A stretch of 64,000 bases of DNA from an uncultured Clostridia bacterium (GCA_947624285.1 CANQJS010000005.1:1-64000); one strand, 5' to 3'. Positions 33,145-42,565 are shown, numbered from the stretch's first letter. Made by a program: numbers and translations. Notes: generated by a model from the sequence alone, not told the origin.

Positions 33145-34422
33145 TTATTCGATGACCGCTGTGTTTACGATCAAATCTACCGCTTTATTTCTTGCCACAT
33201 CTTCAGCAAGGCGTGAGTCGGGGATTGCTTTTCTTACCTGCTGAGCGTCCATACCGTAGCTTGCGCCCAATTTAACCGCCTCATCGTTTATCTCTTCCTC
33301 GTTCGCCTCTATCTTCTCAGCCTCTATGACTGCCGTAAGCGCAACGGAGAGCTTTACCTGCTTTTCGGCGCTCTCTCTGAGAGTGGCCCTGAAAGTGTCT
33401 TTATCCTGACCCATATACTGAAGATAGGTATCAAGGTCAAGACCGCTGTTTTTAAGCTGATAGGTATATTCCTGAAGCATCTCATCTGTTCTTTTTTCAA
33501 ACATACACTCGGGAATATCCGCCTGCATATTCTCAACTACCTTGTCAAGCAGCTTGTTTTCCGTTTCGGTCTTTGCGCTTTCGGTCTTGCGCTCCTCGAT
33601 TTTCTTTTTGAGATCGGCTTTGAGCTCGTCAAGCGTATCAAATTCGGAAACATCTTTGGCAAATTCATCGTCAAGCTCGGGAAGCTCGTTTTTCTTTATC
33701 TCGTGAAGCTTGCATTTGAATACCGCGTCCTTGCCAGCGAGTTCGGGAGCGTATTCCGTCGGGAAAGTTACATTAACATCAAATTCATCATCAACGCTGT
33801 GACCCGCAACTTGCTCCTCAAAGCCGGGGATAAAGCTGCCGGAGCCGAGCTCAAGAGCGTAGTTTTCGCCTTTTCCGCCTTCAAAAGCCTCATCGCCGAC
33901 AAAGCCTTCAAAATCTATTGTTGCGGTGTCGCCCATCTCGGCGGCTCTGTCTGTAACATCAACGAGGCGGGCGTTTCTCTTTTGCATGGACTTAAGCTCG
34001 TTTTCCACATCCTCATCGGTTGCCTCAACGGATATTTTTTCCGCCTTGAGACCTTTATATTCGCCGAGTTTTACCTCGGGATAGGTCGTGACCTTCATCG
34101 TTATCTCAACGCCGTCTGTTTTGTTCATTACGGGAACATCAACATCGGCTGTGTCGATCACATTGAGCCCCGCCTCCTCAAAAGCGGAAGAAACTGCATC
34201 GGAATATACGGCGTCAAGAGCGCCCTCGTAGAAAGTTTGCTCACCGTACATCTTTTCTATCATTCCCATAGGCGCTTTGCCTTTTCTGAAGCCGGGAATT
34301 TGAATATTCTTTCTCTCTTTGAAATACGCTTTTTTGCACGCTTCGCTGAAAGTTTCGCCGTCCACCGTAATGGTTAGGGCGTATGTATTCACATCAATTT
34401 TTTCAGATGATTTAAGTGCCAT
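33145..34422 (-). CDS. tig: Trigger factor
   Basis: The 425-residue ribosome-bound chaperone has the N-terminal ribosome-binding signature GFRKGKAP, a FKBP-type peptidyl-prolyl isomerase middle (GDTATIDFEGFVGDEAFEGG...) and a long helical C-terminal chaperone arm. ATG 34422 is used because GGGAGGT lies 8 nt upstream; the frame extends 11 codons further without a better site. Confidence 0.96.
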   Translation of the reverse strand: MALKSSEKIDVNTYALTITVDGETFSEACKKAYFKERKNIQIPGFRKGKAPMGMIEKMYGEQTFYEGALDAVYSDAVSSAFEEAGLNVIDTADVDVPVMNKTDGVEITMKVTTYPEVKLGEYKGLKAEKISVEATDEDVENELKSMQKRNARLVDVTDRAAEMGDTATIDFEGFVGDEAFEGGKGENYALELGSGSFIPGFEEQVAGHSVDDEFDVNVTFPTEYAPELAGKDAVFKCKLHEIKKNELPELDDEFAKDVSEFDTLDELKADLKKKIEERKTESAKTETENKLLDKVVENMQADIPECMFEKRTDEMLQEYTYQLKNSGLDLDTYLQYMGQDKDTFRATLRESAEKQVKLSVALTAVIEAEKIEANEEEINDEAVKLGASYGMDAQQVRKAIPDSRLAEDVARNKAVDLIVNTAVIE

Positions 34423-34509
34423 CAATAGACCTCCCAAGAAAATTTTACTAATCATCGTTTAGGCATTATATCATATATATTTATCTTTTTCAAGGAAAAA
34501 TAAATAATA

Positions 34510-35196
34510 TCAATATTTTAAAATTAAATATGGGGTAAAATTGAGCCTGTCGCACGAAATGAGCTTGAAATCAACGCCGTTTCTCTCCCCGTCCACGGCG
34601 AATTTTGCCGCCTCGCCGTGCAGATGACCGTAATAGCATTTTTTTATCGAATACTCGTTGAGAACAGACAGTATTTCATCACACTGAGCATTTGTTGTGA
34701 GCGGCGGATAGTGAAGAAAAACGATTTTTTCGTTACCCGTCGCGCTGTCAAGGCTCATACGCAGTCGTATGAGTTCCCTGTTCAAAACTTTTTCGTCGTG
34801 CTCCTCTTCGCTTTCAAAGAGCCAGCCTCGTGAGCCGCAGACGCAAACGCCGCCGCACAAATAGGAATTGTTTTGCAAAAATTTTATTGTTTCAAATCCT
34901 TTTTCGGCAACAAAGGAATTCATCTTTTTCAGCGTGCTCCACCAATAATCGTGATTCCCCTTGATGATTATCTTCTGCCCGTTAAGCTCATTGATAAATC
35001 GGAAATCGGCTTCAAGCTGCTCAAAATCCATTGCCCAGCTTATATCGCCCGCAATAATTACAGTATCCGTTTCACAGACAATTTTATTCCAATTATTTTT
35101 TAATTTTTCCGTGTAATTTTGCCAGCCCTCAAAGAAATCCATCGGTTTGTCCGTTCCGAAGGACAGATGAGTGTCGGCTATAGCAAATAAAGACAT
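34510..35196 (-). CDS. Metallophosphoesterase
   Basis: The 228-residue calcineurin-like enzyme shows IADTHLSFG, AGDISWAMD, IKGNHDYWW, HYPPL and YGHLHGEA, the standard order of dimetal ligands. Substrate unknown. AAGGAGA precedes ATG 35196. Copy 2 of the 77-nt element ends 45 nt upstream and may contain or neighbour its promoter. Confidence 0.85.
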   Translation of the reverse strand: MSLFAIADTHLSFGTDKPMDFFEGWQNYTEKLKNNWNKIVCETDTVIIAGDISWAMDFEQLEADFRFINELNGQKIIIKGNHDYWWSTLKKMNSFVAEKGFETIKFLQNNSYLCGGVCVCGSRGWLFESEEEHDEKVLNRELIRLRMSLDSATGNEKIVFLHYPPLTTNAQCDEILSVLNEYSIKKCYYGHLHGEAAKFAVDGERNGVDFKLISCDRLNFTPYLILKY

Positions 35197-35240
35197 ACTT
35201 TCTCCTTGAATAATCGGAAATCGCCCTGTAAAAAATATAT

Positions 35241-35317
35241 CTGAGGGGAGTAGAACACAATGAGGTTTTTGCGGATTTATTTACGCAAATACCGCTTCAA
35301 ACCCCTTGTCAATACTA
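35241..35317. repeat. 77-nt structured repeat element, copy 2
   Basis: Reverse-complement match to 20632-20708 over exactly 77 nt. Most differences are single bases plus one 5-nt block (CTCAT against TTTTT). It lies between a divergent phosphoesterase gene and the DUF1540 gene, ending 20 nt before the latter's ATG. Relative to the nearest start codon it has the same orientation as copy 1. Confidence 0.75.
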
Positions 35318-35336
35318 AACTAAGGGAGTGAAAACG

Positions 35337-35504
35337 ATGAACGAGATCAAAGGAATTTCCTGCGAGGTAAAGAACTGCATTTATCACGACAAATCCGACC
35401 GCTGCAACGCGGGCCACATCGTAGTCGGCAACTCAAGCGCTACCAAAACAACAGAAACAAAATGCGAAACATTTGAGTGCTGCGACGACTGCTGCTGCGA
35501 ATAA
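35337..35504 (+). CDS. DUF1540 cysteine-rich mini-protein
   Basis: The 55-residue product begins ISCEVKNCIYHDKSDRCNAGHI, the DUF1540 pattern, and ends CCDDCCC; nine cysteines in all. DUF1540 proteins are common in spore-forming Firmicutes and presumably bind metal. GGGAG precedes ATG 35337. It is the only plus-strand gene in 23-59 kb apart from the micro-ORF at 46867, and its upstream region is occupied by the 77-nt element. Confidence 0.85.
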   Translation: MNEIKGISCEVKNCIYHDKSDRCNAGHIVVGNSSATKTTETKCETFECCDDCCCE

Positions 35505-35532
35505 GACTAAAAACTTTCTCATCAGACAAAAG

Positions 35533-35555
35533 CGGCTGTCCTTTTCGGGCAGCCG
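35533..35555. terminator. Bidirectional terminator
   Basis: CGGCTGTCC and GGGCAGCCG pair around TTTTC between the convergent DUF1540 and thrC genes; T-run on the plus side. Confidence 0.75.
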
Positions 35556-35565
35556 TTTACTGTTT

Positions 35566-37062
35566 TCACAGCTTTAAAAGGCTGAAAACCATCTCGCTCA
35601 TATTTTCTTTATCGCAAACATTTTTAAATCTGATTTTCTTTTGCTTTAACGAAGCGATAGGCGCGGGTATCGGTGCATTCGTAACTTTATTCAGCTCCTG
35701 CGCCATATCAAATTCGTCAAGCTCGCCGGCAATTTCGCCGTTTACGGCAGTCAGCACGCTCTTTGAAAATTTATAAGGCGACGCGGTCGAGTCTATTACA
35801 GTGGGTATATTATCTCCCGTGCGTTTTACATATTCGTCATACACTTTCAAAGCGACCGCCGTGTGGGTGTCGCACAAATATCCGTAATTGTCAAAATGGT
35901 ATTTTATCGTTTCGTCAACCTCGTTTTCGGCGGCGAAGCCGGCGTCAAAAGTCTTGCGTATTTCGGCAAGAAGATCGCTTGATATCTCATATCTTCCGCT
36001 TTCCGAAAGCGCTTTCATAAGATTTCCGACGAGCTTATCATCACCGCCGCCCATATGATAGAGCAGCCTTTCAAGGTTTGAAGAAATAAGTATATCCATA
36101 CTCGGCGAAGAAGTTGTATAAAAACTTCTGTTTTTATCGTAAACGCCCGTGTTGAGGAAATCAGTAAGAATATTATTGGAATTTGAGGCGCAGACAAGCT
36201 TTTTGAGCGGCAGACCCATTTGCTTGGCGTAATAGGCGGCGAGAATATTGCCGAAATTGCCTGTTGGAACAACGACATTTATCTCCTCTCCCTCGCCGAT
36301 ATTACCCATAGTAATCATATCGCAGTAGGCGGAAAAATAATAAACTATCTGCGGCACGAGCCTGCCCCAATTTATCGAGTTGGCAGAGGAAAAAGCCATA
36401 TTTTTCTCGGCAAGGCGCGCTTTTATCTCGGCATTTGTGAATATGGATTTGACCGCGCTCTGCGCATCGTCAAAATTACCGTTTATGGCGCACACCGCCA
36501 CATTTTCACCCTCCTGCGTTGTCATCTGCAATTTTTGCATCGGAGAAACGCCGTCAACGGGATAGAAAACAAGGATCTTGGTTTTATCAACATCCTTGAA
36601 GCCTTCAAGAGCCGCCTTGCCCGTGTCGCCCGATGTGGCGACAAGGATAACTATCGTCTTTCCGTCGGCGGTTTTTCCCGCGGAAACCGTCATAAGATAC
36701 GGCAAAAGCTGAAGCGCCATATCTTTAAACGCGCAGGTCGGACCGTGCCACAGCTCAAGAATATTTTTACCGCCGTCAATATGCACCGTCGGAGCTATCG
36801 CGGGCGACGAAAACTTATCCGCTTTGTAAGCGCCCTTTACGCAGTAATCGAGCTCTTCCTCGGAAAAATCCGTCAGAAATTCCCTCAACACGGTTTTTGC
36901 CCTGTCGATATAGGACATATCCGCCATTGAAATGATTTTATCAAGGGAAAAACGCGGTATCTCGCAGGGCACAAAAAGCCCGCCTTCTTCGCTTATTCCC
37001 CGAGCGATAGCCTGAGCGGCGGTTATTCTTACGGAATTATCACGGGTAGATGTATAAAGCAT
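35566..37062 (-). CDS. thrC: Threonine synthase
   Basis: The 498-residue PLP enzyme of the long ThrC type has the cofactor lysine in HGPTCAFKDMALQLLPYL, VATSGDTGKAALEGF as the phosphate loop and VVPTGNFGNILAAYYAK. It converts O-phosphohomoserine to threonine. No other threonine-pathway gene lies beside it. A CTCCTA-complement SD precedes ATG 37062. Confidence 0.95.
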   Translation of the reverse strand: MLYTSTRDNSVRITAAQAIARGISEEGGLFVPCEIPRFSLDKIISMADMSYIDRAKTVLREFLTDFSEEELDYCVKGAYKADKFSSPAIAPTVHIDGGKNILELWHGPTCAFKDMALQLLPYLMTVSAGKTADGKTIVILVATSGDTGKAALEGFKDVDKTKILVFYPVDGVSPMQKLQMTTQEGENVAVCAINGNFDDAQSAVKSIFTNAEIKARLAEKNMAFSSANSINWGRLVPQIVYYFSAYCDMITMGNIGEGEEINVVVPTGNFGNILAAYYAKQMGLPLKKLVCASNSNNILTDFLNTGVYDKNRSFYTTSSPSMDILISSNLERLLYHMGGGDDKLVGNLMKALSESGRYEISSDLLAEIRKTFDAGFAAENEVDETIKYHFDNYGYLCDTHTAVALKVYDEYVKRTGDNIPTVIDSTASPYKFSKSVLTAVNGEIAGELDEFDMAQELNKVTNAPIPAPIASLKQKKIRFKNVCDKENMSEMVFSLLKL

Positions 37063-37094
37063 AATTGTTCTCCTAAAATAATCTTTAACACATT

Positions 37095-37448
37095 TTAATA
37101 TAACTCAAACGCATTTTCAAGATGTTTTATTGATTTAATTGCGCCGTTTTCCGTAAATACCTCAACGATGTCAAACCTCGGCTGCAGCTTGGTTGGGTAT
37201 TTTTGAAGATACAGCGCCGCCGTTTTTGCCATTTTTTCCTGCTTTGAAGCGTCAACAAATTCAGACGGCGCGGCTATCGTGTTCTCTCCGCGCATTTTCA
37301 CCTCGATGAAGCAGATATACCGGCGTTTTTTCATTATCAAATCAATTTCGCCGAAGCGTGAGGAATAATTCACATCGAGCAGCTTATAGCGCTTTTTTTG
37401 CAGATATTCGCAGGCTTTGAGCTCTGCAAGCTTACCGAGACTGTTCAT
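37095..37448 (-). CDS. YraN/UPF0102 family nuclease-fold protein
   Basis: The 117-residue product has GKLAELKACEYLQKK, then the restriction-endonuclease-like core FGEIDLIMKKRRYICFIEVKMR, matching UPF0102. The family contains the PD-(D/E)XK fold and is often beside rnhB; activity is not shown. Its start overlaps the end of rnhB by 17 nt. Confidence 0.9.
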   Translation of the reverse strand: MNSLGKLAELKACEYLQKKRYKLLDVNYSSRFGEIDLIMKKRRYICFIEVKMRGENTIAAPSEFVDASKQEKMAKTAALYLQKYPTKLQPRFDIVEVFTENGAIKSIKHLENAFELY

Positions 37449-38046
37449 CGCCGAGCGCCTTTTTCAAAAACGATCTTCTGTGAGCGGGGCACAATCCGTG
37501 CTGCGCTATTTTTTCATAGTGCAGCTTTGTGCCGTAGCCCTTATGTTTTTCAAATTCGTACTGAGGGTATTTTTCGGCAAGGGTAAGCATATACCTGTCC
37601 CTCGACACCTTGGCGATTATAGAAGCCGCCGCGATACATGCGCAGCGCGCGTCGCCTTTTACCAATGTTTTGCAGGGAATATCGAGCGGCGGGATCTGAT
37701 TTCCGTCCACAAGCACGAAATCGGGTTTTAAAGTAAGTCCGTCAACAGCTCTTTTCATTGCGAGAAAAGTCGCCTGCAAAATGTTTATTTCGTCAATTTC
37801 CTTTTCGCTCGCCGTGCCGACAGACCACGCGGCGCACTCGCTGATTATTCTGTCATAAAGCATTTCGCGCTTTTTTTCGGAGAGCTTTTTTGAATCGTTC
37901 ACGCCTTCTATCATATGCCCTTTTTGTAATATGACGGCGGCGGCATAAACGGGACCGGCGAGCGGACCTCTGCCCGCCTCGTCAACTCCGCAGACTACCT
38001 CATAGCCTTTTTCATAGGCTTCGTTTTCAAATTCCAACCAATCCAT
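37432..38046 (-). CDS. rnhB: Ribonuclease HII
   Basis: The 204-residue enzyme has GVDEAGRGPLAGPVYAAAV at the N-terminus, VDGNQIPP, and the catalytic Asp in KVSRDRYM. It cleaves at ribonucleotides in DNA. ATG 38046 is chosen, one base after the ylqF stop (TGATATG); a TTG at 38061 is also in frame and neither has a good SD. Coupled to ylqF upstream and yraN downstream. Confidence 0.95.
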   Translation of the reverse strand: MDWLEFENEAYEKGYEVVCGVDEAGRGPLAGPVYAAAVILQKGHMIEGVNDSKKLSEKKREMLYDRIISECAAWSVGTASEKEIDEINILQATFLAMKRAVDGLTLKPDFVLVDGNQIPPLDIPCKTLVKGDARCACIAAASIIAKVSRDRYMLTLAEKYPQYEFEKHKGYGTKLHYEKIAQHGLCPAHRRSFLKKALGDEQSR

Positions 38047-38047
38047 A

Positions 38048-38911
38048 TCACGGCAGCTCAAGGCTTATCCGCCCGAGCTTTCCTCCCCTGAATTCATCAC
38101 ATATCATCACGGCGGCGCGTTCGTAATCTATTTCTCCGCCTTTAATCAAAAAGCCGCGCTTCGCGCCGATTTTTTCAAGGATCTCCCAGCCTTCAAGCTC
38201 CTCGAATTTCTCGATTTTATAGCGTTTTGCTATCATTTCGGGGTGGGTTTTCACCAAAACCTCAAGCAGACGGCACGCAAGGCTTTCGATATCCGTTACC
38301 TCGTCCTTTACCGAGCCGATGAACGCAAGCTTGTCCCCAACCTCGGGGTCGTCGAATTTCGGCCAAAGCACACCGGGAGTATCAAGCAGCTCTATTCCGC
38401 CGCCGCAGTTAAACCACTGATTGCTTTTTGTCACTCCCGCGCGGTCGGCTACGACCGCCTTGCTTGCCCCCGCCATTCTGTTGATAAAAGAGGATTTGCC
38501 CGTATTCGGAATACCCACGACCATAAGGCGCAAGGATTTTCCCGCCATTTGGCGCTCCTCATTTCTCTTTACAACAAACGCAAGCGCTTTTTTACAGACC
38601 GCCTGAAACTGCCCGAGACCGCGGCCGCTGCGGCAGTCCGCCGCGAGGGCGTATATGCCTTTGCTTTTATAGTGATCTATCCATATTTTAGTTGCCTTTT
38701 CATCCGCCATATCGCATTTGTTAAGCAGAACGATGCGTGGCTTTGAGCTTATTATCTCGCCCAATTCGGGGTTGGAGCTCGATCGAGGCGCTCTCGCGTC
38801 GACTATTTCAACAACGCCGTCCACCAATTTAAGGTTTTCCTTAATCAGCCTGCGTGTTTTCGCCATATGCCCCGGAAACCACTGCACCTGCTGTTTTTGA
38901 AAATCGGGCAT
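38048..38911 (-). CDS. ylqF: Ribosome-biogenesis GTPase YlqF/RbgA
   Basis: The 287-residue circularly permuted GTPase has VQWFPGHMAKTRRLI at the start, G4 LNKCDMAD before G1 GIPNTGKSSFIN, and DTPGVLWP as G3. It helps mature the 50S subunit. Location next to rplS and rnhB is conserved in Firmicutes. GGCGGTGAG precedes ATG 38911. Confidence 0.95.
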   Translation of the reverse strand: MPDFQKQQVQWFPGHMAKTRRLIKENLKLVDGVVEIVDARAPRSSSNPELGEIISSKPRIVLLNKCDMADEKATKIWIDHYKSKGIYALAADCRSGRGLGQFQAVCKKALAFVVKRNEERQMAGKSLRLMVVGIPNTGKSSFINRMAGASKAVVADRAGVTKSNQWFNCGGGIELLDTPGVLWPKFDDPEVGDKLAFIGSVKDEVTDIESLACRLLEVLVKTHPEMIAKRYKIEKFEELEGWEILEKIGAKRGFLIKGGEIDYERAAVMICDEFRGGKLGRISLELP

Positions 38912-38972
38912 TTTCTCACCGCCTTTACCGAAAATATAATACCAAAAATCCGTTTGTTTTTCAACACGAAAA

Positions 38973-38996
38973 AACCGCCTCTGAAAAGAAGCGGTT
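38973..38996 (-). terminator. rplS terminator
   Basis: AACCGCCTC/GAAGCGGTT imperfect stem 12 nt beyond rplS; on the minus strand it ends in six T residues. Confidence 0.8.
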
Positions 38997-39008
38997 GAAA
39001 GCCAAATG

Positions 39009-39350
39009 TTAAATATCCTCTTTGACCTTTGCGGCCTTTCCGACTCTGTCGCGCAGATAATAGAGCTTTGCGCGGCGAACTTTACCGCGGCGGACTACCT
39101 GCACGGAATCAACATTCGCTGAATTGTACGGGAATACACGCTCGATACCTACGCCGTAGGAAACGCGGCGAACGGTAAATGTTTTTGAAATGCCTGAGCC
39201 CTTGATTGCAATTACCGCACCCTCAAACATCTGAACTCTCTCGTTTTTGCCTTCACGAATGCGAACGCCTACTCTTACGGTGTCGCCGATTTTGAACTCG
39301 GGAAGCTGCTTTTGGGCGCTGCCCGCTTCGATGATTTTAATAGCGTCCAT
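39009..39350 (-). CDS. rplS: 50S ribosomal protein L19
   Basis: The 113-residue L19 matches the family's full length ([57 protein letters not shown]). ATG 39350 is set by the AAGGAGGAA site 6 nt upstream; longer in-frame starts to 39389 are not supported. Its mRNA has a ~120-nt leader with two hairpins. Confidence 0.97.
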   Translation of the reverse strand: MDAIKIIEAGSAQKQLPEFKIGDTVRVGVRIREGKNERVQMFEGAVIAIKGSGISKTFTVRRVSYGVGIERVFPYNSANVDSVQVVRRGKVRRAKLYYLRDRVGKAAKVKEDI

Positions 39351-39394
39351 TAAAATTTCCTCCTTATTATTTTCAGATGTTCGTAACAATTCGA

Positions 39395-39470
39395 TTGACA
39401 GAGGACCATCCGCTTAAATGCTTTAAAACGCTGAGCACTTAACGCGTTGCGGGATAGCAACGGAACAAAT
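39395..39470 (-). promoter_or_regulatory. Structured rplS mRNA leader (candidate L19 leader)
   Basis: The predicted leader has two stems: CGTTGC/GCAACG (39445-39450, 39457-39462) and TTAAATGCT with AGCACTTAA (39414-39422, 39434-39442; one G-U). This arrangement before rplS resembles the L19 leader, a motif thought to let L19 control its own synthesis. I could not align it to the family model. Confidence 0.5.
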
Positions 39471-39478
39471 GCCTAAGT

Positions 39479-39507
39479 AATATAACACATAGTGGCAAAA
39501 AAAGCAA
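39479..39507 (-). promoter_or_regulatory. rplS promoter
   Basis: On the minus strand TTGCTT (39507-39502), 17-nt spacer and TATATT (39484-39479), about 130 nt upstream of rplS. A start near 39472 would give the whole leader described at 39395-39470. Confidence 0.55.
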
Positions 39508-39512
39508 GAGTT

Positions 39513-40178
39513 TTATCTAAAAATCTTATAATCTCTGTCAAGAAGAGCTATTCTTGTTATGCTTTTCCACTCGTAATCAACGCCGATCAGCTTAATAATA
39601 GTGTCAAACAAAAGTGTGGGATTAAGATTTTTGGAATTACCCGCCGCAAGCCTTGCGTTGAGGACTATTTGATCATCCCTCAAAGATACGGCATATTTAT
39701 CTATAAGCGGCTTTATATCCGTTTCCTTTATCACACGCCGCTTTCCCTGCTTTCCTTTTTTCTCAACGGTTATGCTTTCCGACGCCAAAACCGCCTTGAT
39801 TTTTTCAAGCGCCGCCTCGTTATCTGCAAATTCAAGCTTGAACACATAATCGGAAAACGCTATTTCGGAGCAATCGCGAAAATCGTTTAACACATCGATT
39901 ATTCGTATGCCTTCGGGCAGGGCGTCGTTGAGCCTGCTCTTTATATCCTCGTTCGAGATGTCTCCCACTATTCGCAAATCCATACTTTCGCAATAGCTTT
40001 CCACGCCGAGGGAAAGAGGCAGCGAAAAGGTTATATACGGGTGAGGATTAAAACCCTCGGTGTACCACAGGGGTATCTGCGCGCGTGTGAGCGCTCTCGC
40101 CATACAGCGGTTTAAATCAAGGTGGCTTATATATTTGCACCTGTCGGTCTTTGAAAACAAAGCCCTAATCTCTCGCAT
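39513..40178 (-). CDS. TIGR03936/DUF2344 radical-SAM-linked protein
   Basis: The 221-residue product has the family pattern IRALFSKTDRCKYISHLDLNRCMARALTRAQIPLWYTEGFNPHPYITFSLPLSLG. It is a usual partner of the radical SAM protein encoded immediately upstream, with which it overlaps by 14 nt; in some organisms the two are fused. Role unknown. Confidence 0.9.
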   Translation of the reverse strand: MREIRALFSKTDRCKYISHLDLNRCMARALTRAQIPLWYTEGFNPHPYITFSLPLSLGVESYCESMDLRIVGDISNEDIKSRLNDALPEGIRIIDVLNDFRDCSEIAFSDYVFKLEFADNEAALEKIKAVLASESITVEKKGKQGKRRVIKETDIKPLIDKYAVSLRDDQIVLNARLAAGNSKNLNPTLLFDTIIKLIGVDYEWKSITRIALLDRDYKIFR

Positions 40179-42006
40179 CGCAGTGACCTCCGTTGAGCAT
40201 ATTCGCGCCGCAGCCCGCGCATTTTATGCGGCAATGAGGCGTTGTTTTGTTTTCATATGCCTTTAAATTCTCCCGTTCAAGGAATTTTCTTGAAACGCCG
40301 AAGTCAAGATGATCCCAAGGCAAAAGCTCGTCAAACGGTCTTTTACGGCGAGTGTAAAAGCAGGGGTCTATGCCGTTCTTTTCAAAGGCGTTCATCCAAG
40401 CGTCAAAATTGAACTTATCGTCCCATGAATCGAATTTACAGCCCATTTTCCATGCGTCCAGCAAAACGGCGCAAAGGCGTCTGTCCCCTCTCGCGAGCAC
40501 GCCCTCAAGCAGAGAGCTCGGCGTTTCGTGGTAGGAGACCTTTACCTTTTTGCTCGGTATGGCTTCCAACAGACGGCGCTGTTTTTCCTTGAGGCTCTCC
40601 ATACTGTCCTGCGCCTCCCATTGAAACGGCGTGAAAGGCTTAGGTATGAATGAAGCACAGCTCACCGAAACCTGAACGCCCGCTCCCTTTTGCCTGTTGG
40701 GATTATTATAAAACGCGTGAACGACCTTCATGGCGAGGTCGGCAATGCCCTCTATATCCTCCATCGTTTCCGTCGGCAGACCCATCATAAAATAGAGCTT
40801 TACGGCAGTCCAGCCGTTGTCAAAGGCTTTATTGCAGGTGTTGAGCACCTCATCTTCCGTTACATTTTTGTTGATTACATCTCTGAGCCTCTGCGTGCCT
40901 GCCTCGGGCGCGAAAGTGAGCCCGCTGCGCCTTACTTTGTTGAGCTTGTCCACCAACTCGTCGGAAAAATTGTCAACTCTGAGCGACGGAAGCGAGAGAT
41001 TGATTTTTTCCTTGACCGTCCAATCGATAAGAGAGCTGAGCATTTCATTTACGCGGCTATGGTCGGATGTGGATAAAGAGCAAAGCGAAAGCTCGTCATA
41101 GCCTGTTGATTTAATAAGGGCTTTTGACTGCTCGTTAATTGTCTCAACGCTTTTTTCCCTTATCGGTCGATAGGTAAATCCCGCTTGGCAAAATCGGCAG
41201 CCTCTTATACAGCCTCGGAATATTTCCTCAACCGCCCTGTCGTGAACGATACCGATAAACGGAACGACAAATTCCTTTGGATAATAGCATTTATTCATAT
41301 CGGAAACAACGGATTTTTTTACTTTTTCGGGCGCGCCGAAAAGAGGCTTCAGCTCTTTCAATGTGCCGTCGTCATTATAGCTGTCCTCATAAAGGGACGG
41401 AACATAAACGCCCTTTATATCCTTTGCTTTGAGCAGAAATTCCCGCTTTGTATCGCCGTTTTTCTTGCATTCCTTTAAGAGATCTATAACAGCGGGCGTG
41501 CTTTCCTCCCCGTCGCCCAAAAAGACGATATCAACAAAATCCGCCACGGGCTCGGGATTGCAGGCGCATGGACCTCCGCAACAGATTAAGGGAGTAAGCT
41601 TAGTTCTGTCCGCTGATTTCAGCGGTATTTGGGCAAGGTCGAGCATATTGAGCATATTCGTGTAACAAAGCTCATACATAAGCGAAAAGCCCACCATATC
41701 AAAATCCTTGATATAATCCCCGCTTTCAAGGGCGAAAAGTGGCACGCCGTGCCGCCTCATCTGCTCCTCCATATCAATATCGGGGGCAAAAACGCGCTCG
41801 CACCAGCTATCCTCCCTCTCGTTAACAAGAGAATAGAGTATCTTCATACCGAGGTGGCTCATTCCTATCTCATATAAATCGGGAAAGCAAAAGGCGTAGC
41901 GTATATCCACCTTTTCCGCGTTTTTCACAACGCTGTTGAGCTCGCCGCCGGCATATCTTGCGGGCTTTTGAACATATTGCAGGATTTTCTCAATATTTTT
42001 TTTCAT
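40165..42006 (-). CDS. TIGR03960-family B12-binding/radical SAM protein
   Basis: The 613-residue protein has an N-terminal cobalamin-binding-like half and a radical SAM core with CX3CX2C in FRGCIRGCRFCQAGF. The C-terminus ends with CAGCGANMLNGGHC, a metal-binding-like tail. Its substrate is not known. AGAGGT precedes ATG 42006. It overlaps both the M50 protease gene upstream and the DUF2344 gene downstream, indicating one tightly coupled operon. Confidence 0.9.
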   Translation of the reverse strand: MKKNIEKILQYVQKPARYAGGELNSVVKNAEKVDIRYAFCFPDLYEIGMSHLGMKILYSLVNEREDSWCERVFAPDIDMEEQMRRHGVPLFALESGDYIKDFDMVGFSLMYELCYTNMLNMLDLAQIPLKSADRTKLTPLICCGGPCACNPEPVADFVDIVFLGDGEESTPAVIDLLKECKKNGDTKREFLLKAKDIKGVYVPSLYEDSYNDDGTLKELKPLFGAPEKVKKSVVSDMNKCYYPKEFVVPFIGIVHDRAVEEIFRGCIRGCRFCQAGFTYRPIREKSVETINEQSKALIKSTGYDELSLCSLSTSDHSRVNEMLSSLIDWTVKEKINLSLPSLRVDNFSDELVDKLNKVRRSGLTFAPEAGTQRLRDVINKNVTEDEVLNTCNKAFDNGWTAVKLYFMMGLPTETMEDIEGIADLAMKVVHAFYNNPNRQKGAGVQVSVSCASFIPKPFTPFQWEAQDSMESLKEKQRRLLEAIPSKKVKVSYHETPSSLLEGVLARGDRRLCAVLLDAWKMGCKFDSWDDKFNFDAWMNAFEKNGIDPCFYTRRKRPFDELLPWDHLDFGVSRKFLERENLKAYENKTTPHCRIKCAGCGANMLNGGHCDARD

Positions 42007-42532
42007 ACAGACCTCTTATATCATCAAAATTAAAAAAGATAAGATACGCGGTTATCAATAACAAAGAGTATATTTTATACTCAAAAAGCAGATAGAGCGA
42101 TAAAAACAACAGCAAAACAAGTGACAAAAATGTTATCACAAGCCCCGCCCTCGGAAAAATCAACCGCAGCATTCTGCCCCCGTCAAGCGGAGCGGCAGGA
42201 AAAATGTTAAGCAGGAAAAGAGCAAGGTTAATATCGTTTTTAAACACGGCGTAAAGAACCAAATTTACCGCCGGGCCGCAGAAAAGAACTAATAATTCCT
42301 TTGGATTTGAAAGCTTTTTTCTGTATTTAAGGGCAATTCCGTAAAATGAAAGATTTATGAGATACGGTCTCGCGCCGAAAAGAAGAAGCGCCGCAATGTG
42401 TCCCAACTCGTGCAGGGCGGAGAAAACGATGAGCTGCACCGCGCTGTCGTAACCGTAAAGCACGGCGAAAGAAAGGAGAAGAAGAAAAGTAAATTCCAGC
42501 CTGAATGTAAAGCCCTTGATTTTAATTTCCAC
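41990..42532 (-). CDS. Site-2 protease family (M50) membrane metalloprotease
   Basis: The 180-residue, about five-helix protein has the HEXXH motif HELGH and a downstream AAPLDGGRML with the third zinc ligand. It resembles small SpoIVFB-like intramembrane proteases and lacks a CBS domain. Starts at GTG 42532. It may be the pro-sigma-K protease or another S2P; the sequence cannot decide. It overlaps the radical SAM gene by 17 nt. Confidence 0.85.
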   Translation of the reverse strand: MEIKIKGFTFRLEFTFLLLLSFAVLYGYDSAVQLIVFSALHELGHIAALLLFGARPYLINLSFYGIALKYRKKLSNPKELLVLFCGPAVNLVLYAVFKNDINLALFLLNIFPAAPLDGGRMLRLIFPRAGLVITFLSLVLLLFLSLYLLFEYKIYSLLLITAYLIFFNFDDIRGLYEKKY

Positions 42533-42565
42533 AATACCACCGTAAAATCATACGGCGGCACTCGT

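Noticed and set aside
36220..36930. 236-residue plus-strand ORF inside thrC
   Set aside because: It is antisense to a full-length threonine synthase with all motifs, and has no ribosome site or known domain.
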